A stretch of 8,421 nucleotides of DNA from Candidatus Avipropionibacterium avicola (lineage in GTDB: Bacteria > Actinomycetota > Actinomycetes > Propionibacteriales > Propionibacteriaceae), in assembly GCA_018715445.1 (NCBI GenBank), contig DVLP01000261.1, positions 1 through 8,421 of the forward strand, in the 5' to 3' direction. Position 1 is the first letter of the stretch. The number at the start of each line of letters is the position of its first letter. The position numbers and the translations under genes were made by a program. Below, in pieces: positions 1-7,091 of this stretch. The notes below the pieces were generated by a model. It was given only the letters and a program-made list of their open reading frames with translations, ran no database searches and had not been told where the DNA came from.

Positions 1-3000
1 CGCGGATTGGCGTTCTTGAGGTCGTGGATGAGCTGCTTGAGGTCCTCGATCGAGTAGATGTCGTGGTGCGGCGGTGGCGAGATCAGACCCACCCCCGGGG
101 TGGAGTGACGGGTCTTCGCGATCCACGGGTAGACCTTCTCGCCCGGCAGCTGACCGCCTTCACCGGGCTTGGCGCCCTGGGCCATCTTGATCTGCAGGTC
201 ATCGGCCCAGGTCAGGTACTCCGAGGTGACGCCGAAACGTCCCGAGGCCACCTGCTTGATCGCCGAACGCCGCTGCGGATCGTGCAGTCGCTCCGGGTCC
301 TCACCGCCCTCACCGGTGTTGGACTTCGCCCCCAGCTGGTTCATCGCGATCGCCAGGGTCTCGTGGGCCTCGGCCGAGATCGAGCCGTACGACATCGCGC
401 CGGTGGAGAACCGCTTGACGATCGCACTGACCGGCTCGACCTCCTCCAGGGGCACCGGCTCACGGTCGCTGCCCAGGCGGAACAGTCCGCGCAAGGTCAT
501 CAACCGCTCGGCCTGGTCGTCCACCAGGCGGGTGTACTCCTGGAAGATGTCGAAGCGAGCGTTTCGGGTCGAGTGCTGCAGCCGGAACACCGTCTCGGGG
601 TTGAACAGGTGCAGCTCACCCTCGCGGCGCCACTGGTACTCCCCGCCCACCGGCAGCGTGCGGTGGGCCAGCGGGATGCCGTCGGCCGGATAGGCGGTCA
701 GGTGACGCAGGTGCACCTCCTCGGCGACCTCGTCGATCCCGATCCCACCGATCCGGGTGGCGGTGCCGGTGAAGTAGCGCTCCACGAAGTCCGGCGCCAG
801 CCCGAGGGCCTCGAAGATCTGGGCACCGGTGTAGGAGGCGACCGTCGATATCCCGATCTTGCTCATCACCTTGAGCACGCCCTTGCCCAGGGCCTTCACG
901 ACATGGCGAGCGGCGTCCTCCGGCTCGCAGTCGACGTACACCCCGCGGCGGGCCAGGTCCTCGGCGGACTCGATCGCCAGGTACGGGTTGACCGCTGCCG
1001 CACCGAAGCCGATCAACAGCGCGACGTGGTGGACCTCGCGCACGTCACCGGCCTCCACGATCAGGCCGACCTGGGTCCGGGTCTTCTCGCGGACCAGGTG
1101 GTGGTGGATGGTCGAGGTCAGCAGCAGGGACGGGATCGGGGCGTGCTCGGCGGTCGAGTGCCGGTCCGACAGGATGATCGTGCGGGCCCCACCACGGATC
1201 GCGGCCGAGCACTCGGCCGCCAACTCGTCCAGGCGGCTCCGCAACGCCTGGGCGCCGCCGGCGACGTCGTACAGGCCGCGGACCACATGGGTGGCATAGC
1301 CCGGCATGTCGCCGTCCACGTTGATCTTGACCAGCTTGGTGAGATCGTCGCTGTCGATCACCGGGAACGGCAGCACCACCCGACGGCAGGAGGCCGGGCC
1401 CGGGTCGAGGATGTTCCACTCCGGGCCGATCGTGTTCGACAGCGAGGTGACCAGTTCCTCCCGGATCGCGTCCAGGGGCGGATTGGTCACCTGGGCGAAG
1501 AGCTGGGTGAAATAGTCGAAGAGCAGCCGTGGACGTCCGCTGAGCACCGCGATCGGGGTGTCGGTCCCCATCGCCCCGATCGGTTCGGCACCGGTGTTGG
1601 CCATCGGCGCCAGCAGCAACCGCAGCTCCTCCTCGGTCCAGCCGAAGACCTGCTGACGGCGCGACACCGAGGCGTGGGAGTGCACCACGTGCTCGCGTTC
1701 GGGCAGGTCCTCCAGCCGCAGCCGGCCCCCGACCAGCCACTCCCCGTACGGGGCCTCGCTGGCGAGCTGGTGCTTGATCTCGGCGTCGTCGACGATCCGG
1801 TGCTCGGCCAGGTCGGCCAGGAACATCTTGCCGGGCTGGAGTCGGCCCTTCTCCACGATCGACTCGGCCGGCAGGTCCAGCACGCCGGACTCCGAGGCCA
1901 GCACGACCAGGCCGTCATCGGTGACCCAGTAGCGTCCCGGGCGCAGTCCGTTGCGGTCCAGCTGGGCCCCGACGACGGTGCCATCGGTGAAGATCACGCA
2001 GGCCGGTCCGTCCCACGGCTCCATCAGGCAGGAGTGGAAGGCGTAGAAGTCGCGCAGCTCCTGCGACAGCGTCGGATCGTTCTCCCAGGCCGGCGGCATC
2101 ATCATCAGCACCGCATGCGGCAGGGAGCGACCACCCAGGTGCAACAGCTCCAGCACCGAGTCGAAGGAGGCCGAGTCCGAGCGGTCCGGCCCGCAGATCG
2201 GGAACAACCGCTCCAGGTCACCGGGGATCAGCTCCGAGGCGAGCAGCTCCTCACGGGCGCGCATCCAGTTCCGGTTGCCGCGCACGGTGTTGATCTCGCC
2301 GTTGTGCGCGATCATCCGGAACGGATGGGCCAGCTCCCAGTCGGGGAAGGTGTTGGTGGAGAACCGGGAGTGCACCACGGCCAACGCGCTGGCGATGTCC
2401 GGCTCGGACAGGTCCGGATAGAGCTCGGACAACTGCGCGGTGGTGAGCATCCCCTTGTAGACCAGGGTGCGGCTCGACAGCGACGGGAAGTAGACCCCCG
2501 CCTCCCACTTGGCCCGGCGACGCAGTCCGAAGACCTGTCGGTCCAGGGCGATGCCCGACAGACGCTTGCCGGCCGAGGCGAGGACCAACATCTCGAAGCG
2601 GGGCATCACCGAGACCGAGATCGGACTGAGGGTGGAGGCATCGGTCGGCACCGGACGCCAGCCGAGCACCCGTACGCCTTCGGAGACGGCCATCTGCTCG
2701 ATCCGGCGCCGCGCGGTGTCGGCCTCGTCCTCGTCAACCGGGAGGAAGGCGATGCCGACCGCGTACGAGCCGGCCTGCGGCAGGTCGAAGCCACAGACCC
2801 GGCGCAGGAAGGCGTCCGGCACCTGGATCAGGATCCCGGCGCCGTCGCCGGCGGCCGTGTCGGCGCCGGTGGCACCACGGTGCTCGAGGTTGCGCAGGGC
2901 AGTGAGGCCCTTGGCCACTATGTCGGGCGAAGCCTTCCCGGACAACGTCGCCACCATGGCCACGCCACAGGCATCGTGCTCGAGGTCGGGCTGGTACAGC

Positions 3001-3020
3001 CCGCCACTGGTCCGGGTCAT
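1..3020 (-). CDS. gltB: Glutamate synthase (GOGAT) large subunit, N-terminal two thirds; runs off the left end
   Basis: Large (alpha) subunit of NADPH-dependent glutamate synthase, which moves the amide nitrogen of glutamine to 2-oxoglutarate to make glutamate in the cytoplasm. The ATG at 3020 has GGAGG 5 bases upstream. The first 17 residues form a propeptide whose removal would expose the catalytic nucleophile Cys18. Arg48 in LEHRGATG and HNGEINT (239-245) complete the class II glutamine amidotransferase site. The central linking domain follows. The FMN-binding synthase domain begins near residue 865 with [12 protein letters not shown] and continues through GEGGED (about 900). The 1006 codons present compare with about 1500 in the family, so the rest of the FMN barrel, the 3Fe-4S cysteines and the C-terminal beta-helix lie beyond the window. 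The frame is intact. The partner gltD would be expected beyond the left edge but is not seen. Identification is very secure. Confidence 0.97.
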   Translation of the reverse strand, partial: MTRTSGGLYQPDLEHDACGVAMVATLSGKASPDIVAKGLTALRNLEHRGATGADTAAGDGAGILIQVPDAFLRRVCGFDLPQAGSYAVGIAFLPVDEDEADTARRRIEQMAVSEGVRVLGWRPVPTDASTLSPISVSVMPRFEMLVLASAGKRLSGIALDRQVFGLRRRAKWEAGVYFPSLSSRTLVYKGMLTTAQLSELYPDLSEPDIASALAVVHSRFSTNTFPDWELAHPFRMIAHNGEINTVRGNRNWMRAREELLASELIPGDLERLFPICGPDRSDSASFDSVLELLHLGGRSLPHAVLMMMPPAWENDPTLSQELRDFYAFHSCLMEPWDGPACVIFTDGTVVGAQLDRNGLRPGRYWVTDDGLVVLASESGVLDLPAESIVEKGRLQPGKMFLADLAEHRIVDDAEIKHQLASEAPYGEWLVGGRLRLEDLPEREHVVHSHASVSRRQQVFGWTEEELRLLLAPMANTGAEPIGAMGTDTPIAVLSGRPRLLFDYFTQLFAQVTNPPLDAIREELVTSLSNTIGPEWNILDPGPASCRRVVLPFPVIDSDDLTKLVKINVDGDMPGYATHVVRGLYDVAGGAQALRSRLDELAAECSAAIRGGARTIILSDRHSTAEHAPIPSLLLTSTIHHHLVREKTRTQVGLIVEAGDVREVHHVALLIGFGAAAVNPYLAIESAEDLARRGVYVDCEPEDAARHVVKALGKGVLKVMSKIGISTVASYTGAQIFEALGLAPDFVERYFTGTATRIGGIGIDEVAEEVHLRHLTAYPADGIPLAHRTLPVGGEYQWRREGELHLFNPETVFRLQHSTRNARFDIFQEYTRLVDDQAERLMTLRGLFRLGSDREPVPLEEVEPVSAIVKRFSTGAMSYGSISAEAHETLAIAMNQLGAKSNTGEGGEDPERLHDPQRRSAIKQVASGRFGVTSEYLTWADDLQIKMAQGAKPGEGGQLPGEKVYPWIAKTRHSTPGVGLISPPPHHDIYSIEDLKQLIHDLKNANP

Positions 3021-3025
3021 GATGA

Positions 3026-3030
3026 CCTCC
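3026..3030 (-). promoter_or_regulatory. Ribosome binding site of gltB
   Basis: GGAGG on the minus strand, 5 bases before the ATG at 3020. It fixes this ATG as the start and leaves a 17-residue propeptide before Cys18, a sensible length for a GltB precursor. Confidence 0.75.
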
Positions 3031-3064
3031 GTCCGCTCACTCCTTCACACGTGACACGGACGGC

Positions 3065-3110
3065 CTGTCGTTCCCGCCCGCACCTCGCTCCCTCTGATCT
3101 GTCGTACCCG
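3065..3110. repeat. 12-base imperfect direct repeat upstream of gltB
   Basis: CTGTCGTTCCCG at 3065-3076 and CTGTCGTACCCG at 3099-3110 differ at one base and are offset by 34 bases. The flanking bases differ, so the match stops sharply at both ends. Paired sites ahead of a nitrogen-assimilation gene fit an operator pair. Chance is not excluded in GC-rich sequence. Confidence 0.4.
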
Positions 3111-3116
3111 GACGAC
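3101..3116. promoter_or_regulatory. 16-base palindrome upstream of gltB, possible operator
   Basis: GTCGT and ACGAC form perfect 5-base arms around the 6-base spacer ACCCGG. The centre is about 88 bases before the gltB start. It could be a regulator binding site or an RNA hairpin in the leader. The left arm is also part of the 12-base direct repeat described separately. No known nitrogen-regulator consensus was matched. Confidence 0.3.
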
Positions 3117-3184
3117 TGTGAACCGGGCTGGAAAAGACTAAGGGTAGGTCAGGACGACCGGCGACTTCTGTGACGAAGAACATG

Positions 3185-3200
3185 CACCCCTGGCGGGGCG
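3185..3200 (-). terminator. Weak hairpin downstream of lgt, possible terminator
   Basis: On the minus strand CGCCCC pairs with GGGGTG (six pairs, one of them G-U) around the loop GCCA. It lies 18 bases past the lgt stop. It is followed by ATGTTCTTC and not by a proper U-tract, so termination would be weak or partial. It is the only terminator-like structure noticed between trpB and gltB. Confidence 0.22.
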
Positions 3201-3218
3201 GTACCAAAAACCTTGTCC

Positions 3219-4157
3219 TCAGTTGCGCTCGCTGGAATCCGAGGCCCCGGATGTGTCATTGGTGTTACGGTCACTCTCATCGGGATCCTCAATGGGCCGA
3301 GCCGTACGGTCGACCTCGTCCTCGCGTCCCGGGCGGTGACGCACCAACCAGAGGAACCAGACCAGCGCCGCCACGAAGACGAACACCGAGGTGAAGTTGT
3401 TGAGGCGGATGTCGCCGAAGGTGTTGACCGTGTCGATCCGCAGCGCCTCGATCCAGAATCGACCGAGCGTGTAGAGCACCACGTAGAGCGCGAAGACCTT
3501 GCCGTGCCCCAGCCGGAAGCGGCGGTCGGCCCACAGCAGGACCAGGAAGACGCCGACATTCCACAGCAGCTCGTACAGGAAGGTCGGGTGGAAGGTCTCG
3601 AACTGCTCGAAGCCGGGCGGGCGGTGGGCCTGGTCGATCATCAGGGCCCACGGCAGCTCACTGGGTCGACCGAAGAGCTCCTGGTTGAACCAGTTCCCGA
3701 GCCGCCCGATCCCCTGGGCGAGGATGATGCCCGGCGCCAGGGCATCGGCCACCGCCCAGAACTTCACCCCGTGGCGGCGACAGACGAACCACACGCCGAG
3801 CCCGCCCAGTGGGATCGCTCCCCAGATGCCGAGCCCGCCGTTCCAGATGGCGAAGATGTCCAGCCAGTTGCGCCCGGCCCCGAAGTAGAGCTGGGCATCA
3901 GTGATCACGTGGTAGATCCGCGCACCGATGATGCCCAGCGGCACCGCGACGATCACCACGGTCTCCAGGGTCTCCGGGTTGCCACCCCGTGCGACCCACC
4001 GGGCCCGGCCCACGAGGAAGCCGACCACGATGCCGGCCAGGATGCACAACGCGTAGGCACGGATCGGGATCGGCCCCAGGGACCACTCCCCCGTCGGTGG
4101 GCTCGGCAGGAACATCGGGACCAGCGCGGTCATCGCCGCACCCAGCTCAGTGTGCAC
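3219..4157 (-). CDS. lgt: Prolipoprotein diacylglyceryl transferase
   Basis: Polytopic inner-membrane enzyme that transfers diacylglycerol from phosphatidylglycerol to the lipobox cysteine of prolipoproteins, the first step of lipoprotein maturation. The family signature is complete at 151-163 (GRLGNWFNQELFG, with Arg152, Asn155 and Glu160). HPTFLYE (190-196) and the late GRFWIEALR stretch (233-240) also fit. Several membrane spans are evident, ending near 272, followed by a hydrophilic, Asp/Ser-rich cytoplasmic tail of about 40 residues. The GTG at 4157 is chosen because AAAGG lies 8 bases upstream. The ATG codons at residues 9 and 15 are alternatives, and residue 15 is close to where many relatives begin. 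By eye, the position of the E. coli His103 motif is occupied by Trp112 (WNGGLGIWG). The gene starts 51 bases after dsbA and probably shares its transcript. The upstream SCO lipoprotein is a likely substrate. Confidence 0.95.
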   Translation of the reverse strand: MHTELGAAMTALVPMFLPSPPTGEWSLGPIPIRAYALCILAGIVVGFLVGRARWVARGGNPETLETVVIVAVPLGIIGARIYHVITDAQLYFGAGRNWLDIFAIWNGGLGIWGAIPLGGLGVWFVCRRHGVKFWAVADALAPGIILAQGIGRLGNWFNQELFGRPSELPWALMIDQAHRPPGFEQFETFHPTFLYELLWNVGVFLVLLWADRRFRLGHGKVFALYVVLYTLGRFWIEALRIDTVNTFGDIRLNNFTSVFVFVAALVWFLWLVRHRPGREDEVDRTARPIEDPDESDRNTNDTSGASDSSERN

Positions 4158-4191
4158 CCGGTCAGCCTTTCACAATCGGTGGAGCCGACCC

Positions 4192-4217
4192 GTCACAGGC
4201 CAGCTCGGTCACAGGCC
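4192..4217. repeat. 10-base direct repeat spanning the dsbA stop codon
   Basis: GTCACAGGCC occurs at 4192-4201 and again at 4208-4217, a 16-base period. The second copy contains the dsbA-like stop codon and the first lies just downstream in the dsbA-lgt gap. It looks like a small local duplication. No regulatory role is shown. Confidence 0.5.
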
Positions 4218-5003
4218 CAGCATCGCGCGCAGCTGCTCCTCGGTCATCGCGGAGCGGTCGACCTCCTCGCCGTCGATGAACAACGTCGGGGTCGAGCTGA
4301 CCCCGCGCTGGTCGGCGGCCTGGGTGATCGAGGTGACCCAGTTCAGGTTCTGCCCCTCGTTGACGCAGGTGGTGAACTCCTCATTGGCCGACTGGTCGAT
4401 CTCGCCGGGCAGGGCGATCAACTGGGCCTGGGTCCACTGCCGCGACGAGTTCGCGAACAACGCATCGAAGTAGGCGCGGCCGAAGCCCTGGCTCGCCGCG
4501 CAGCCGAAGGCATTGGCTGCATTGACCGAGCCCTGGTCGATGAAGGCCATCATCCACACGTCGACCACCGCAGTCCCCTTGGACTCGGCCTCGCGCAGGA
4601 TTGGGCCGAAGCCGGCCTCGAAGTTCACACAGGCCGGGCAGTGGAAGTCGGCGTAGAGCTCGACGTGGCGCACACCGTCGGGGACCTCGGCCGGCAGGCT
4701 GCCGTCGCTGCCCTCGGCCCCGGCGAACCTGATCGCGGTGGCGTCCGCCGGGTCCTGGCGGATCTCCACCACCGGGAACTGGTCATCGCCCTGCTTCGTC
4801 CGATTGCTGTCGACCACCAGCCACACCACACCGCCGATCACCAGGGCCGCGGCCAGCACGATGGCGGCGGTGATGACCAGACGGCGTTCCCGCTCCTTGC
4901 GCAACTGCGCGGCCCGGACCTGGTTCAGGCGGGCCCGTCGGGACGGGCCCTGGGCGCCGACACCCTTCTTGCGGCCGCCGGACCGTTTGCTCGAGCTGCT
5001 CAT
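4209..5003 (-). CDS. Membrane-anchored DsbA-family thioredoxin-fold protein
   Basis: Likely extracytoplasmic thiol-disulfide oxidoreductase of the DsbA-like, Thioredoxin_4 type, 264 residues. Residues 1-41 are strongly basic (about 14 Lys/Arg) and should stay in the cytoplasm. A single membrane span covers about 43-64, and the rest is outside. The active site is CPAC (Cys122, Cys125) within YADFHCPAC, and the cis-proline loop is STPTLFIDG (Pro239). Two more cysteines, Cys168 and Cys213, could form a structural or second redox disulfide. The ATG start at 5003 overlaps the mauE stop as ATGA. AGGAG lies 11 bases upstream, a longish spacing that suits coupled translation. With MauE as a possible redox partner, it may oxidise secreted proteins or service the SCO protein. 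The direction of electron flow cannot be read from the sequence. Confidence 0.9.
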   Translation of the reverse strand: MSSSSKRSGGRKKGVGAQGPSRRARLNQVRAAQLRKERERRLVITAAIVLAAALVIGGVVWLVVDSNRTKQGDDQFPVVEIRQDPADATAIRFAGAEGSDGSLPAEVPDGVRHVELYADFHCPACVNFEAGFGPILREAESKGTAVVDVWMMAFIDQGSVNAANAFGCAASQGFGRAYFDALFANSSRQWTQAQLIALPGEIDQSANEEFTTCVNEGQNLNWVTSITQAADQRGVSSTPTLFIDGEEVDRSAMTEEQLRAMLGL

Positions 5004-5551
5004 CGCGCGGTCGTCTCCTCTGTTCCCTCGGCCCCGATCGGGCCGTCCTCGTCCTCGTCGCCACCCTCGTCGGTGGCCTCGTCATGGTCGGCGGCGTACC
5101 GCCCGTCCAGGCTCCATCGGGTGATGGGTCGCAGCACGAGCCAACCCGCCAGCAGGATGAACCCCAGGTCGCGCAGGATCTCCTCAACGTAGCGGGTCTG
5201 CTCGGGAGCGATCTGTCCGCCTCCGCCGAAGCACCCGCAGTCGATGCTGAGGCCACGGGCCCAGGCCGAGGCCACGGCAGCGATGAAGGCGAGCATCACC
5301 ACGATCACCGCGATCGCCACCGGTCGGGTCAACAGGCCCACCAGCAGGAACAGCGCGAGCGCCACCTCCAGCAGCGGGAGCCCGTAGCCAACCACCGGGA
5401 CCAGCGACTCGGGCAGCAGTTCGTAGGCCTGGACGGCCTGCAGCGCGACCAACGGCTCGATCAGCTTGGCCAGACCTGCCCAGCCCAGGATCACCGCCAG
5501 CGCCAGCCGACAGACCAGCCCCACGATCGGCGCCACCGCTGCCCGAGTCAC
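5000..5551 (-). CDS. MauE/DoxX-family membrane protein with CGC redox motif
   Basis: Integral membrane protein of the MauE/DoxX type, 183 residues with the GTG start at 5551. That start overlaps the SCO stop as GTGA and is preferred over an upstream start at 5614 that would overlap SCO by 67 bases. Four membrane spans are visible (about 9-28, 50-72, 77-98 and 126-142). GWAGLAKL near the first span is typical of the family. DCGCFG at 104-109 sits in the loop between spans 3 and 4. With the N-terminus inside, this loop faces outward, as expected for thiol exchange with an extracytoplasmic partner. The C-terminal tail (about 155-179) carries some 13 Asp/Glu residues and should be cytoplasmic. 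MauE proteins are linked to disulfide formation in methylamine dehydrogenase maturation, but no mau genes are here. A DsbB-like or DsbD-like role for the neighbouring CPAC protein is an inference. Confidence 0.85.
   Translation of the reverse strand: MTRAAVAPIVGLVCRLALAVILGWAGLAKLIEPLVALQAVQAYELLPESLVPVVGYGLPLLEVALALFLLVGLLTRPVAIAVIVVMLAFIAAVASAWARGLSIDCGCFGGGGQIAPEQTRYVEEILRDLGFILLAGWLVLRPITRWSLDGRYAADHDEATDEGGDEDEDGPIGAEGTEETTAR
5015..5021 (-). promoter_or_regulatory. Ribosome binding site of the DsbA-like gene
   Basis: AGAGGAG on the minus strand inside the end of mauE, 11 bases before the ATG at 5003. The spacing is long, but the purine run is the best nearby and supports the ATGA-overlap start. 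Confidence 0.5.
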
Positions 5552-6204
5552 GACTCGTCGACCAGCCGGCTCAGGTCGTTGCGCAGGTCGCCCACCGGAG
5601 TCGACGGGGTCCACACGATCACGCCGCCCTCGTCCTGGCGCACCCCGATCACCTGGGCGCCGTGGCCGACCTCGTAGCCGCCGCTGGGCAGCTTCTTCAT
5701 GCCCTCCACGACGACGCCGAGTTGCTCGGCCATGTCCTTGATGACGTCGAGGTCGCCGGTGAGTCCGACGAAGCTGGGATCGAACCTGTCCAGCCAGCTC
5801 CGGATCGTGTCCGGGTCGTCACGCGCCGGGTCGGTGGTCACGAAGGCCACTGTGATCCGGTCACGGACGCCGTCCTCACTGCGCTTCAGGGCGACCGCCA
5901 GGTCCGACATCACGGTGATGCACACATCGGGGCAGTGGGTGTAGCCGAAGAAGACCAGGGTCACCGGGGTCGCCGGGCTGCTGCTGAGGTTGTAGGACTG
6001 CCCCGAGGTGTCGGTCAACGAGTCCTCGGGCACCTGGTACGGGTTCTGCACCCGGGTGCCGGCCCAGTCGTCGGAGCCCTCGTCGCCGACCACCACCGGA
6101 CCATCGGTCCTGGGTCGGGTGCATCCCGCCGCCAGGGCGAGTGCGGGCACGACCGATGACAGCACCACCCGCCGCGACAGGCACACAGGACTCGCCTCAC
6201 TCAC
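5548..6204 (-). CDS. SCO1/SenC-family copper/redox lipoprotein
   Basis: SCO-family protein (thioredoxin fold), known elsewhere for delivering copper to, or reducing, the CuA site of cytochrome c oxidase outside the membrane. VFFGYTHCPDVC places the metal-binding cysteines at 91 and 95. GYEVGHGAQV supplies the conserved histidine, His181, although the usual Asp before it is Gly here. VAFVTTDPARDDP (119-131) is also typical. The N-terminus has SRRVVL at 10-15, resembling a Tat twin-arginine motif, then a hydrophobic stretch ending in LAAGC with Cys28 as the likely lipidated residue. An Asp/Gly-rich linker (about 30-60) follows. The GTG at 6204 has only GGGGG 11 bases upstream. A GTG at 6186 (residue 7) has GAGG 8 bases upstream and may be the true start, leaving the signal intact. 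It begins 47 bases after trpA and is coupled to mauE by GTGA. Confidence 0.93.
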   Translation of the reverse strand: MSEASPVCLSRRVVLSSVVPALALAAGCTRPRTDGPVVVGDEGSDDWAGTRVQNPYQVPEDSLTDTSGQSYNLSSSPATPVTLVFFGYTHCPDVCITVMSDLAVALKRSEDGVRDRITVAFVTTDPARDDPDTIRSWLDRFDPSFVGLTGDLDVIKDMAEQLGVVVEGMKKLPSGGYEVGHGAQVIGVRQDEGGVIVWTPSTPVGDLRNDLSRLVDES

Positions 6205-6251
6205 ACCGAGTACAACCCCCGCGCGCCGTCAATGGTTCCCGGACGGGCCCA

Positions 6252-7091
6252 TCAAACCGAACGCCGACCACGCCGGACGCCGTCGGCCAGATCCGCGACC
6301 ACGCGGTGGAGAGCGGACAGGTCGTCGGGACGACCGGCATCCTGGGCCTCGAGCAGGGTCTGGACCAGCGCCGATCCGACGATCACCCCGTCGGCGAAGG
6401 AGCCGACCTCACCGGCCTGCTCACCGTTGGCCACGCCGAGACCCACCCCGACCAGCATCTCGGGATCGGTGGCCCGGATCCGCGCGACCAGGTCCGGCGC
6501 CATCGAGCTGACGGCGTTGCGGGTGCCGGTGACGCCCATCAGCGCGGTGGCGTAGACCCAACCCCGGCACTGCTGCAGGGTCATCGCCAACCGCTCGTCG
6601 GAGGACGACGGTGAGACCAGGAAGATCCGGTCCAGATCATGGGCCTCGGAGGCCGCGATCCACGGCTCGGCCTCGTCCGGCGTGAGGTCCGGCGTGATCA
6701 GTCCGCTCCCACCGGCCTGGGCCAGGTCACGGGCGAAGGCGTCCACGCCGTAGCGCTCGACGAGGTTCCAGTAGATCATCACCACGGCCGGAGTCCCGGT
6801 CTCGGCGACCGCCTCGACGGCGGTGAAGATGTCGCGGGTCCGTACGCCAGCCGCCAGCGCTCGGGTGGTCGCCCGCTGCACGGTGGTGCCGTCCATCACC
6901 GGGTCGGAGTACGGCATGCCGATCTCCACCAGGTCGACACCGGGGTGCTCGCCCCCGACCCCGCACAGCGCCCGGAAGGCCTGACACGAGGTGGGCACGT
7001 CGGGATGGCCGACCGGCAGGTAACCGACCAGGGCCGCTCGGCCCTCGTCACGCGCGGCGGTGAAGGCGGCCGCCGATCCGGAGCTGGTCAC
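6252..7091 (-). CDS. trpA: Tryptophan synthase alpha chain
   Basis: Cleaves indole-3-glycerol phosphate to indole and glyceraldehyde 3-phosphate and passes indole to TrpB through the alpha2-beta2 complex tunnel. The TIM-barrel motifs are clear. [14 protein letters not shown] supplies the catalytic pair Glu56 and Asp67, spaced 11 apart as in Salmonella Glu49 and Asp60. [11 protein letters not shown] corresponds to the loop with the substrate-facing tyrosine, and GVIVGSALV is the phosphate-binding end. The length of 279 residues is close to the family norm. The GTG at 7091 overlaps the trpB stop as GTGA and has AGGAGG 6 bases upstream, so it is preferred over an in-frame start at 7139. A short insertion near residues 43-52 ([10 protein letters not shown]) precedes the catalytic strand. 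The gap to the SCO gene is 47 bases with no clear terminator. Confidence 0.97.
   Translation of the reverse strand: MTSSGSAAAFTAARDEGRAALVGYLPVGHPDVPTSCQAFRALCGVGGEHPGVDLVEIGMPYSDPVMDGTTVQRATTRALAAGVRTRDIFTAVEAVAETGTPAVVMIYWNLVERYGVDAFARDLAQAGGSGLITPDLTPDEAEPWIAASEAHDLDRIFLVSPSSSDERLAMTLQQCRGWVYATALMGVTGTRNAVSSMAPDLVARIRATDPEMLVGVGLGVANGEQAGEVGSFADGVIVGSALVQTLLEAQDAGRPDDLSALHRVVADLADGVRRGRRSV

Larger units (their letters stand above)
3021..3218 (-). promoter_or_regulatory. lgt-gltB intergenic region, probable gltB promoter and leader
   Basis: This 198-base gap is the only one in the window large enough for a promoter. Read on the minus strand it holds a weak hairpin just after lgt, then the least GC-rich patch (about 3130-3145, with TACCCT and TAGTCT as possible -10 elements). 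It then holds a 16-base palindrome and a 12-base direct repeat before the gltB ribosome binding site. No convincing -35 box was found at the right spacing for either -10 candidate, so no exact promoter is called. No open frame that looks like a protein and no recognised riboswitch was seen. Confidence 0.4.

Noticed and set aside
24..3173. Plus-strand open frame of 1049 codons opposite gltB
   Set aside because: It is the exact codon-for-codon antisense of gltB. Such frames stay open in high-GC genes because TTA, CTA and TCA codons are rare. The sense strand has unmistakable GltB motifs, and the antisense protein is rich in Arg, Gly, His and Asp with no domain.
3165..3178. CTTC-N6-GAAG inverted repeat upstream of gltB
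   Set aside because: Four-base arms are expected by chance in a gap of this size.
3213..5192. Plus-strand open frame of 659 codons opposite lgt and the DsbA-like gene
   Set aside because: Same antisense effect across two genes in the same frame. It crosses the dsbA-lgt gap by chance and shows no recognisable protein features.
5552..5614. Longer MauE start at 5614
   Set aside because: It would overlap the SCO gene by 67 bases and add a hydrophilic, Pro/Arg-rich leader. The GTG at 5551 gives a GTGA overlap and a normal family N-terminus.
6205..6251. Possible terminator between trpA and the SCO gene
   Set aside because: GGGCCC and CCCG-TC-CGGG are short GC self-complementary bits with no usable loop and no U-tract. 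This is not enough to call a terminator.
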